This document shows positions 49,715 through 57,392 of a stretch of DNA of 64,000 bases, piece by piece. The notes under the pieces are model-generated. The model was given only the letters and a program-made list of their open reading frames with translations. It did no database searches and was not told the origin of the DNA. Where the stretch lies: the NCBI RefSeq assembly GCF_013149785.1, contig NZ_JABEZU010000004.1, positions 209,930-273,929 on the forward strand, in the 5' to 3' direction. Position 1 is the stretch's first letter. Each line of letters begins with the position of its first letter. The stretch is from Isoptericola halotolerans. GTDB lineage: Bacteria > Actinomycetota > Actinomycetes > Actinomycetales > Cellulomonadaceae. Both the position numbers and the translations under genes were made by a program.

Positions 49715-49748
49715 GGTGCGGACGATCAGCCCCCGGCGGGCGAGGGCG

Positions 49749-50651
49749 TCACGGCCGAACGGTAGCCGCTCGCAGCGGGAAGGTGATGCCGGTGAGCCGT
49801 TCCGAGACCGTCCACAGGCGGGCTGCGAGTTCGCCGTCGGCGGCCTTCCTGGACCGGTTCACCAGCCCTGGCGCGCCGCGGCCCTGCAGGAACCCGGTCG
49901 GCCCGACATAGCTGTTGCCCGGGACGTCGGCCACGGCCGCGTAGAGCGTGGGCAGGGCACCGTCCTCGTCGCTCTGGGCCATCAGGTGGGCGATCCGCTG
50001 CTGGATCGCCTCGAGCCGGGGTCGCTCGCCCGGCGGGCGCAGCAGGTTCGTGGACGCCATGCCCGGGTGGGCGGCCGTCGCCAGCACCGGTGAGCCGATC
50101 GCCGTGAGTCGTCGTTGCAGCTCGGCCGTGAACAGCAGGTTGGCGAGCTTGGACTGCCCGTAGGCCCTGGTCGCCCGGTACGGCCGACGCTCCCAGTTGA
50201 GGTCGTCGAGGTCGATCGAGCCGGCCCGGTGCCCGTTGGACGACACCGTGACCACGCGCTCCCTGAGGGTCGGCAGGAGCAGGTTGGTCAGCGCGAAGTG
50301 CCCGAGGTGGTTGGTGCCGAACTGCAGCTCGAACCCGTCCGCGGTGCGCCCGAGCGGCGGGACCATCACGCCGGCGTTGTTGACGAGCAGGTCGACGGGC
50401 TCGTCGAGGCCGTCGGCGAACGTGCGGACCGACGCGAGGTCGGCAAGGTCGAGGCGGCGGACCTCGACGTCGCCGTCCATCGTCGCGGCAGCCTCGCGAC
50501 CCCTGGCAGGGTCTCGCACGGCCAGCACGACCCGAGCTCCTCGAGCGGCGAGAGCACGGGCGGTCACGCGGCCGAGGCCGCTGTTGGCGCCGGTGACGAC
50601 GGCGGTCCGGCCCGTCATGTCCGGGATGTCCGCGAGCGAGAAGGTAGCCAT
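49749..50651 (-). CDS. Short-chain dehydrogenase, retinol-dehydrogenase-like
   Basis: The 300-residue protein has the TGANSGLG cofactor motif (residues 20-27), NNAGVM, VSSNGHR with the catalytic Ser, and the YGQSKLAN active-site Tyr/Lys. It belongs to the SDR branch of WW-oxidoreductase and retinol dehydrogenase relatives. The NAD(P)-dependent substrate is unknown. It is divergent from a TetR gene at 50713. Its own -35 TTGACA/-10 TACATT place the transcript start next to the ATG, so the mRNA is probably leaderless. Confidence 0.92.
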   Translation of the reverse strand: MATFSLADIPDMTGRTAVVTGANSGLGRVTARALAARGARVVLAVRDPARGREAAATMDGDVEVRRLDLADLASVRTFADGLDEPVDLLVNNAGVMVPPLGRTADGFELQFGTNHLGHFALTNLLLPTLRERVVTVSSNGHRAGSIDLDDLNWERRPYRATRAYGQSKLANLLFTAELQRRLTAIGSPVLATAAHPGMASTNLLRPPGERPRLEAIQQRIAHLMAQSDEDGALPTLYAAVADVPGNSYVGPTGFLQGRGAPGLVNRSRKAADGELAARLWTVSERLTGITFPLRAATVRP

Positions 50652-50658
50652 GTGGACG

Positions 50659-50706
50659 AATGTAGGCAGTGTCTACTCTGTTGTCAATGCCAACATCGCT
50701 TAGGAT
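50659..50706. promoter_or_regulatory. Divergent leaderless promoters of dehydrogenase and TetR genes
   Basis: On the minus strand -35 TTGACA (50682-50687), a 17-bp spacer and -10 TACATT (50659-50664) put the start within a few bases of the ATG at 50651. On the plus strand a -10 TAGGAT (50701-50706) lies 6 bp before the GTG at 50713. The inverted GTTG/CAAC repeat GTTGTCAATGCCAAC (50680-50694) overlaps the -35 and is a likely TetR site. Confidence 0.7.
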
Positions 50707-50712
50707 CGACCC

Positions 50713-51327
50713 GTGTCTGACGTGAGCGAGCGGGCGTACCACCACGGCCGGCTGCGATCCGCCCTGCTCGACGCCGCGATGCGCACCGTGCGGGAGGGTG
50801 GTGTCGATCAGCTCTCCCTGCGGGAGCTCGCCCGGGAGGTCGGCGTCAGCCATGCCGCCCCACGCCGCCACTTCCCCGATCGACAGGCTCTGCTCGACGC
50901 CCTGGCCGTCGCAGGCTTCGAGCGCCTGGACAACCGGCTGCGCACGGCAACCGCCGACGGCGCCGAGGACTTCACGTCACGCTTGAAGGCCACGGTCGCC
51001 GCGTACATCCGCTTCGCCACCGAGGACGCGGCACTGCTCGAGCTGATGTTCACCGGCAAGCACAGGCCGGGTGCGGATCAGGTCATGGCGGCCGCCGTGC
51101 CGTCCTTCACCCTGATGTACGAGCAGATCGCCCAGGGACAGGCCGCGGGCGAGCTCGCCCCCGGAGACGTCGAGCAGCTCGGCATCGTCCTGTTCGCCAC
51201 GATGCAGGGCATCGCCACGCTGATCAACGGCGACATGGTGAAACCGGAGCTGCTCGACGACCTGGTGGACCGAGCGGTCGAACAGTTCGTGCGAGGAGCG
51301 CGTCCGGCACCACCGGAGATGCCCTAG
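50713..51327 (+). CDS. TetR-family transcriptional regulator
   Basis: The 204-residue protein has an N-terminal HTH (residues about 10-56: YHHGRLRSALLDAAMRTVRE; LSLRELAREVGVSHAAPRRHF) and the TetR_C_13-like helical domain with RLKATVAAYIRFATEDAALLELMF. It probably represses the divergent dehydrogenase gene and itself through the site at 50680-50694. The GTG start gives a leaderless transcript, as no ribosome-binding site precedes it. A hairpin (51327-51354) follows the stop. Confidence 0.9.
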   Translation: MSDVSERAYHHGRLRSALLDAAMRTVREGGVDQLSLRELAREVGVSHAAPRRHFPDRQALLDALAVAGFERLDNRLRTATADGAEDFTSRLKATVAAYIRFATEDAALLELMFTGKHRPGADQVMAAAVPSFTLMYEQIAQGQAAGELAPGDVEQLGIVLFATMQGIATLINGDMVKPELLDDLVDRAVEQFVRGARPAPPEMP

Positions 51328-51354
51328 CCGTCGGTACACCTGGCAGCCGACGGC
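51327..51354 (+). terminator. Hairpin terminator after TetR gene
   Basis: GCCGTCGG (51327-51334) pairs with CCGACGGC (51347-51354), starting at the stop codon of the TetR gene. Confidence 0.6.
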
Positions 51355-51435
51355 GTCACCATCGCCGGGCCGGGTGGCCGCTCCGCACGTTAGCGTCGGA
51401 GGAGGACGCACCGCCCGACCACCGCGAGGAGCACC

Positions 51436-51957
51436 ATGCGCATCGACCTCGAGCACGGCGACCTGACCACCTCCACCACCGACGCGATCGTCAACGCCGC
51501 GAACTCCACGCTGCTGGGCGGGGGCGGCGTCGACGGCGCCATCCACGCCGCGGCCGGGCCGCGGCTCCTGGACGCCTGCCGCGAGCTGCGCCGCACCACC
51601 CTGCCGGACGGCCTGGGCGTCGGCGACGCCGTCGTCACGCCGGGCTTCGACCTGCCGGCCGCGTGGGTCGTCCACACCGTCGGACCGAACCGGCACCGGG
51701 ACGAGACCGACCCGGAGCTCCTCGCCTCGTGCTTCACCGCCTCGCTGGGGGCCGCCGCGGACGCCAAGGCCCGCAGCGTCGCGTTCCCCGCGGTGGGCGC
51801 CGGGGCGTACGGCTGGGACGTGGACGACGTCGCCCGCCTGGCGGTCGACGCCGTGCGGTCCTGGGACGCGGAGAACCTGGGCGCCGTCGACGAGGTCCGG
51901 TTCGTGCTCTCGAGCGCTGCTGCGCTGGAGGCCTTCGAGGAAGCATGCGGGCGCTGA
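51436..51957 (+). CDS. Macrodomain protein, O-acetyl-ADP-ribose deacetylase type
   Basis: The 173-residue protein is a complete macrodomain: GDLTTSTTDAIVNAANSTLL with GGGGVDGAIHAAAGP (the phosphate- and ribose-binding loops of the MacroD class), AWVVHTVGPN, and FPAVGAGAYGWDVDDVARLAV. MacroD enzymes remove ADP-ribose from proteins or deacetylate O-acetyl-ADP-ribose. The ATG at 51436 follows GAGGAGC. It stands alone between a TetR gene and a ketoacyl synthase gene. Confidence 0.95.
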   Translation: MRIDLEHGDLTTSTTDAIVNAANSTLLGGGGVDGAIHAAAGPRLLDACRELRRTTLPDGLGVGDAVVTPGFDLPAAWVVHTVGPNRHRDETDPELLASCFTASLGAAADAKARSVAFPAVGAGAYGWDVDDVARLAVDAVRSWDAENLGAVDEVRFVLSSAAALEAFEEACGR

Positions 51958-52039
51958 CCGTCGCTGTGGCGCTCTCCTGTTGCCCGTGAAAACATGCGCA
52001 CCATCGCGCAGGGGGCACCTGACGAGAGATGGAGCACAC

Positions 52040-53239
52040 GTGCGACGAGCAGTCATCACCGGGATCGGGGCGGTCTCGCCCCTGGGACTGACGGCCAGCG
52101 AGACCTGGGCCAGTCTGCGGGGCGGGGTGAACGGGGTGACGGCGCTCAAGGAACCCTGGGCCGACGCCCTGCCCGTGCACGTCGCGGCCCGCGTGGACGA
52201 CGGGTTCGCCGACGCCCTGACGGTGCGCGAGGTGCGCCGGACGGACCGCGTCGCCCAGCTGACCCTGGTGGCCGGTCGCGCAGCCTGGGCGGACGCCGGA
52301 AGCCCGGACATCGAGCCCGAGCGGCTCGGCGTCGCCGTCGGCACCGCGAACGGCGGTTACGGGACGACCCTGGCCCAGCACGCCCTGCTCGACGACCGTG
52401 GGCACCGGGCCGTGTCGCCGCACGCCGTGACCATGGTGATGGCGAACAGCCCCGCCGCCTGGTTGTCGATCGACCTCGGTGCGAAGGCGGGGGCCCGCGC
52501 TCCGGTCACCGCCTGCGCGGCCGGCTCCGAGGCGATCGGCATGGGCCGGCAGGCCATCCTGGCCGGCGAGGCCGACATGTTCGTGTGCGGCGGGGTGGAG
52601 GCGAGCGTGCTCGACCTGGTCGTCTCCGCCTTCTCGCGGGCCCGGGCGATGTCCACGCAGGACGACCCCGAGACGGCGTCGCGCCCGTTCGACGCGAGCC
52701 GCGACGGGTTCGTCATGGGCGAGGGAAGCGTCATGGTCGTGCTGGAGGAGGAGTCGCACGCCCGCGCCCGGGGGGCACAGGTGCTCGCTGCGGTCGAGGG
52801 CTTCTCGCTCACCTCGGACGCTCACGACATCGTCGGCGGGGAGCCGTCGAACCAGGCCCGGACGATCGAGCTGGCCCTCCGCTCCGCCGATGTCGCGGCG
52901 TCGGACGTCGGCCTGGTGCACGCCCACGCGACGTCCACCCCGGCGGGCGACCTCAACGAGGTCCGTGCGCTGCGCTCGGTCGGGGTGACCGCGCCCGTGA
53001 CGGCGACGAAGGCCTCCACGGGGCACCTGCTGGGCGGGTCGGGGCCGCTCGGGGTGCTGGCGGCGCTCGGCGCGATGCGCGACGGCGTCGTGCCGCCCAC
53101 GCTCCACACCTGCGACCTGGACCCCGAGGCCGATCTGGACCTGGTCATCGAGTCGCGGCCGACGACGGCGGAGGTCGCTCTGGTCGACGCGTTCGGCTTC
53201 GGCGGCCACTCGGCCGCGCTGGTGCTCGCGCGCAGCTGA
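52040..53239 (+). CDS. Orphan beta-ketoacyl-ACP synthase, FabF/KAS II-like
   Basis: The 399-residue protein has the thiolase fold with the full Cys-His-His triad: Cys159 (VTACAAGSE), His296 (HAHATSTPAGD) and His329 (STGHLLGGSG). RRAVITGIGAVSPLG is the typical FabF start, and the GTG at 52040 after GGAGC is chosen on that basis. It condenses malonyl-ACP with an acyl primer. No acyl carrier protein, reductase or other FAS/PKS gene lies beside it, so it may be a second FabF (chain-length or branched-chain role) or serve a secondary pathway elsewhere. Confidence 0.92.
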   Translation: MRRAVITGIGAVSPLGLTASETWASLRGGVNGVTALKEPWADALPVHVAARVDDGFADALTVREVRRTDRVAQLTLVAGRAAWADAGSPDIEPERLGVAVGTANGGYGTTLAQHALLDDRGHRAVSPHAVTMVMANSPAAWLSIDLGAKAGARAPVTACAAGSEAIGMGRQAILAGEADMFVCGGVEASVLDLVVSAFSRARAMSTQDDPETASRPFDASRDGFVMGEGSVMVVLEEESHARARGAQVLAAVEGFSLTSDAHDIVGGEPSNQARTIELALRSADVAASDVGLVHAHATSTPAGDLNEVRALRSVGVTAPVTATKASTGHLLGGSGPLGVLAALGAMRDGVVPPTLHTCDLDPEADLDLVIESRPTTAEVALVDAFGFGGHSAALVLARS

Positions 53240-53256
53240 GCTGCGCGGCCAGGACG

Positions 53257-53317
53257 CACGAGCGTCTCTGTCCGTCAGGAATCAGTGGCTGATTCCTGAC
53301 GGACAGAGACGCTCGTG
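53257..53317. repeat. Perfect 29-bp inverted repeat with 3-nt loop, copy 2 of the hairpin family
   Basis: CACGAGCGTCTCTGTCCGTC and nine more bases (53257-53285) are exactly complementary to 53289-53317, with loop TGG. It is the same element as at 13179-13235, but a T-A pair there is C-G here, preserving pairing. It lies between the convergent ketoacyl synthase and glycosidase genes and can terminate both. Confidence 0.85.
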
Positions 53318-53329
53318 GTGGGAGTGGTG

Positions 53330-56300
53330 TCAGGAAGTGGGCTTCCAGGGGCCCCACGGCGAGGCGCCCGGCTCCTGGTTGCGGGTCCACCACTGCGCCT
53401 CGAAGCGGTCGCCACCGTGCTCGACGACGTCACCGGCGGTGAAGATCCGCGACTCCGTCCAGACGGCGGTCCCGTCGGCCGTGACCGCGATCTCCTGCCA
53501 CGGACCCCACGGTGAGGACCCCGGCTCCTGGTCCCGGGTCCACCAGGTCGCCTCCCACAGCGACCCGCCGAACGACACCTGGTCACCGGCGGTGTACGTC
53601 GCGGCGGCGTCCCAGGCGGGTGCCTGCGGCTCCTCCGACGAGCCCTCGACCGCAGCCAGCGGCGAGACGGTGATCCGGTCGACGATCGGTGCCTCGTCCG
53701 CCCTCAGCAGGTAGTCCGCGGGCCAGATCTCCGACGCGAGCGTCTCCCCGTCCCAGTTGGTCGCCTCTTCCGAGCGCCACTCGATCGAGTTCTCCCCCTC
53801 GTCGAGGTCGAGCACGATCGTCCGCTCCCAGAAGTTGTTCTCGTGGAGCGTCGGCACGAACATCACCCGGTCGGCGTCACCGCCGTTGACCGAGATGTCG
53901 GCGTGCCGGGCGACCGGGTTCGGGTTGTAGTGCGTCCCGTCCACCTGCTCCGGGTTGGAGAACCGGACGGCGACGGCGTGCGGACCGGCCGCGTCAGCCG
54001 TGACCTGGAACGTCAGCGTGCTGTCGTTGCCCGGCTCACCGCCGACGCCCGCGACGGCCTGACCACCCTCGGCCAGCGAGAGGTCGACGACGTGCGCGTC
54101 GCCGGCCAGCTCGGCGTCCTCGGCCTGGTGCTCCGTCGTCGGGAGCGCACCGGTGCCCTCGGCCACGGTGAGCCGGTCGACGACGGCGCCGTCGGCGCCA
54201 CCGGTCACGACCACCTTGTTGACGCCACCGGCGAGGTGCACGGCGACCTCGTCGGCGTCGGCCAGGTCGAGCACGTCACGGCCGTTGACCGTGACCGTGC
54301 CGGACGCCGCGCCGAGCACGTCCACCCCGAGCGTCGCCTCGGCGTCCTGCTCGCCGTAGACCCAGAAGGTCACCGGCTCGCCGTCCGCCAGGGCCACGGA
54401 ACCCGCACCGGAGACCTCGTCCGCACCGACGCCGTCGGGCGCCGTGTAAGCAGCCGTACCCTCGTGCGTCGCGTGCTCGGCCTCGTAGACCGCCGTGGCG
54501 GCCTCCGGGTCGGGCAACGACAGCGTGATGCGGTCGATCAGCGCGTCGCCCTGCGTCGCACCGGTCCCGTCGAGGCTCTGCGCCGCCAGCGAGATGGTGT
54601 GCGTCCCCTCGGTCAGCTCGACGGTCGTGTCGGCGTGGTCCCACACCACCCACTTGTAGCCGAGCGGCAGGAACAGCTCCTGCTCGTCGGCGCCGTCGAC
54701 CCGCAGGAACACGTTGGTGGGTCCTTGGTCGGCGACCAGGTCGTGGGTGTTGAGGCTGTTCGCGAAGACGGACAGGTCGTACGTGCCGTCCGCCGGGACC
54801 GTGACCTCGAAGTCGAGAACGACGTCCGAGCCCGTGCGCAGACCGCCCACGTTGTGCCCGCCGGACGTGTAGAACTTGCCCACGTCGGCCGGTGAGCCCT
54901 CCGGGCCGTTGACCGAGTGCCCCGAGCCGGAGTGCGCGGCGTCCTCCGCCTCGTACGAGCCCGCCCACAGGGTGGGAGCGACCTGCGTGGTCTCACCGAC
55001 CCCGGCGGGCGTCACGACGATCTCGTACGCCGACGACTCGTCCAGCAGCGGCAGGTCCCCGCCGTCGAAGTCCAGGGTCACCGTGCCGCCGTCGACGGCG
55101 GTGGTCCACTCGGCGAGGGTCCTCGGCGGTGCCGAGTCGCCGAGCTGGCCCGTCCACGGGATCTCCCGAGCGGTGACCCGGACGTCGTCCCCGAACACGT
55201 CGGCCGGTACGTTCACCAGGTCGACCGGTGCGGCGCCGTCGGCCCCGCCCAGGATCGTCCGGGACACCGCGCGGTCCTCGTCGAGCGAGGCGACGCCCTG
55301 CAGGGTGTAGTTCTCCCCGGGGAACGGCGGGGTGACCTCGACGGTGCGGCCGGTCATCTGCGAGTAGGCGTTGTACAGCCACCACTGCCCGTTGCCCCGG
55401 TTGGTCTGCACCGCGGAGTCGGACAGGTTGCCGTTGATGTTCCAGAACGCGATCATCGCGTCGACCTTGGAGTCCTCGATGGCGGACATCCACTGGATCA
55501 TCTGGCCGGGGACCGACGTGTGGTAGTTGAACGCGTACTCGTTGACGTTGATCGGCAGCTCGGTGCCCTCGTAGTCCGTACCCTCGAACGCCGCCGCCTC
55601 CCAGTCACGGAACCGCTCCACCGAGTTGCGGATGTTCTGCGGGTGGCTCAGCTCGTGCCACGAGATGATGTCCGGCACGGTCCCCTCGGCCACGGCGTGG
55701 TCCATGAAGCCGCGCACCTCGTTGTACAGGATGCTCGTGTTCGGCCCGGAGATGCGCATGTCGGGGAACCGCTCCTTGATGGTGCGGTAGGTCTCGTCCC
55801 AGGCAGCGAAGTAGTCCGTGGGGTCGGTGCGCCACGAGGTGCCGTCCAGGCTCCACGGCCCGGTGCCGAACATGTTCCCCTCGGGCTCGTTGAACGGCTC
55901 CATGACGAGGTTGTCGCGGTACTCGGGCTCGAGCGACTCGATCATGTCGAGCTGCTCGTCGAGCACCCGGGCGTAGTCCGCGAGCTTCTCCTCGGGCGAG
56001 GCGTTCGGCGCGTCGGGGGACGGCCACTGGTAGGGGAACCCGCGGTACCAGTCGGTGACCCGCAGGTAGACGTCCCCGCCGGTGGTGTCGGCGAGCTGTC
56101 GGGTCACCTCGAGCGCGTCGGAGCCGGGGTGCTGGGCACCGTCCTGCGCCTTCGTCGCGATGGTCCGCACGCCCATGCCCTCGACGAGGTTGTTCGTCGG
56201 CATGCCCTCCGTGTACAGCCCGTACAGCAGCCCGGAGGCGCCGCCGTGGAACTCCCCGGTGTCGCTCCCGAGGTCGACCTCCAGACCACCGCGATGCACG

Positions 56301-57289
56301 GTCACCGTGGCCGTGACCGTCTGGCCGGCAGCCTCCCCGTCCACCGTGAAGGTCCCGGTCTGCGCGTACTGCGCCGGGTCGATCTCGTCCCACACGACCG
56401 CGACCGCGCGGTCGTAGCCGTCGGAGTAGCCGGCGCGGACGACGGCGGGCAGGTCGGGCGCGGCGGCGACGACGGTCCGCACCTCGAGCTGCTCCGTGGG
56501 CAGCGAGTCGAGCGTGGGAACCTCGTCGACGAGCCCGGCGACCTGCTCCCCGCTGAGAGCCGTGCGGTAGACCTGGAAGTCGTCGACCGCGCCGTCGAAC
56601 AGCGGGTCCGGGTAGAACGAGCGGCCGATGTACCCGGCCGACGTCGCCCCACCGGTCAGCAGCTCCCCGGCCTGGAGGGGGGTGGGGGCGATCGCGACGG
56701 CGACGCCGTCGAGGTAGGTGGTGACGCTGCCCGCGGAGGTGTCGAGCGTGGTGGTGATGGTGGCCCACTCACCGGTCCGCAGCGCGCCGTACCCGGTGAC
56801 CTGGGCCTCGCTGCCGCCACCACCGGTGGTCACGGCGGTACGGAGGTTCCCGTCGCCGTTGGACGGCGTGGTGAACAGGTAGCGGCTGGTGTTGCTCCCG
56901 AGGTCGAAGACCCGCTGCCAGGCGCCTCCGCCGTCCCAGCGGACCCGGGCGGAGACGGTCAGATCGCCGGCGCCCTCGAGCACCTCGCGCGGCAGGGTGA
57001 CGTACCCGCCGTCCGTCCCGCCGGCGAGGTCGAGCGCCAGGTCGTCAGCCCCGGCCCCCTCGACGATCTCGGTGCTGCCGGAGATCGTGCCGTCGTGTCC
57101 GTTGCCGGAGGTGTCGGGGACGACGCCGTCGGCGACGTCGTCCATCGTGTAGTGCAGGTCGGGTGCCGGGACCTCGTCGGCCGCGGCGGGCAGCGCGGTG
57201 GCGCCTGCCCCGGCGCCGAGCGCCAGGACGGCGGACAGCGCGACGGCGGTCCGCCGCGGTCTGCCCCGTGAAGGTGTCGTGCTCGTCAT
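53330..57289 (-). CDS. Secreted multidomain clan GH-A glycoside hydrolase with two CBM5/12 modules (paralog 2)
   Basis: The 1319-residue protein has a signal peptide (about 1-37), a LamG/concanavalin-like module (about 45-250), an Ig-like Big_4-type domain (about 265-335, ending AVVWDEIDPAQYAQTGTFTV) and the catalytic region with FNEP (Glu468, acid/base) and NVNEYAF (Glu584, nucleophile). CBM35/CBM6-like jelly rolls cover about 790-1210. Two C-terminal CBM5/12-type repeats follow (YTAGDQVSFGGSLWEATWW and FTAGDVVEHGGDRFEAQWW, each ending SPWGPW). It is the closest relative of the 2089-5037 protein. CBM5/12 modules usually bind chitin or cellulose, so the enzyme may act at the plant or fungal wall. 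The GH family number is not assigned. Confidence 0.78.
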   Translation of the reverse strand: MTSTTPSRGRPRRTAVALSAVLALGAGAGATALPAAADEVPAPDLHYTMDDVADGVVPDTSGNGHDGTISGSTEIVEGAGADDLALDLAGGTDGGYVTLPREVLEGAGDLTVSARVRWDGGGAWQRVFDLGSNTSRYLFTTPSNGDGNLRTAVTTGGGGSEAQVTGYGALRTGEWATITTTLDTSAGSVTTYLDGVAVAIAPTPLQAGELLTGGATSAGYIGRSFYPDPLFDGAVDDFQVYRTALSGEQVAGLVDEVPTLDSLPTEQLEVRTVVAAAPDLPAVVRAGYSDGYDRAVAVVWDEIDPAQYAQTGTFTVDGEAAGQTVTATVTVHRGGLEVDLGSDTGEFHGGASGLLYGLYTEGMPTNNLVEGMGVRTIATKAQDGAQHPGSDALEVTRQLADTTGGDVYLRVTDWYRGFPYQWPSPDAPNASPEEKLADYARVLDEQLDMIESLEPEYRDNLVMEPFNEPEGNMFGTGPWSLDGTSWRTDPTDYFAAWDETYRTIKERFPDMRISGPNTSILYNEVRGFMDHAVAEGTVPDIISWHELSHPQNIRNSVERFRDWEAAAFEGTDYEGTELPINVNEYAFNYHTSVPGQMIQWMSAIEDSKVDAMIAFWNINGNLSDSAVQTNRGNGQWWLYNAYSQMTGRTVEVTPPFPGENYTLQGVASLDEDRAVSRTILGGADGAAPVDLVNVPADVFGDDVRVTAREIPWTGQLGDSAPPRTLAEWTTAVDGGTVTLDFDGGDLPLLDESSAYEIVVTPAGVGETTQVAPTLWAGSYEAEDAAHSGSGHSVNGPEGSPADVGKFYTSGGHNVGGLRTGSDVVLDFEVTVPADGTYDLSVFANSLNTHDLVADQGPTNVFLRVDGADEQELFLPLGYKWVVWDHADTTVELTEGTHTISLAAQSLDGTGATQGDALIDRITLSLPDPEAATAVYEAEHATHEGTAAYTAPDGVGADEVSGAGSVALADGEPVTFWVYGEQDAEATLGVDVLGAASGTVTVNGRDVLDLADADEVAVHLAGGVNKVVVTGGADGAVVDRLTVAEGTGALPTTEHQAEDAELAGDAHVVDLSLAEGGQAVAGVGGEPGNDSTLTFQVTADAAGPHAVAVRFSNPEQVDGTHYNPNPVARHADISVNGGDADRVMFVPTLHENNFWERTIVLDLDEGENSIEWRSEEATNWDGETLASEIWPADYLLRADEAPIVDRITVSPLAAVEGSSEEPQAPAWDAAATYTAGDQVSFGGSLWEATWWTRDQEPGSSPWGPWQEIAVTADGTAVWTESRIFTAGDVVEHGGDRFEAQWWTRNQEPGASPWGPWKPTS

Positions 57290-57337
57290 CGAGTGCCTCC
57301 TTGGTGTTCGGTCTTCTCTGGGGGTCGCACACGGGCG

Positions 57338-57376
57338 GCGCTCGGTCGACGCCCTGGCCGGGCGCCGACCGAGCGC
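57338..57376 (-). terminator. Hairpin terminator between the two large glycosidase genes
   Basis: GCGCTCGGTCG and CGCCC pair with GGGCG and CGACCGAGCGC with one A/C mismatch. It lies 17 bp after the stop of the 57393 gene and upstream of the 57289 start, so the next gene is attenuated or has its own promoter. Confidence 0.75.
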
Positions 57377-57392
57377 ACTTCTCAGGCGTTCG

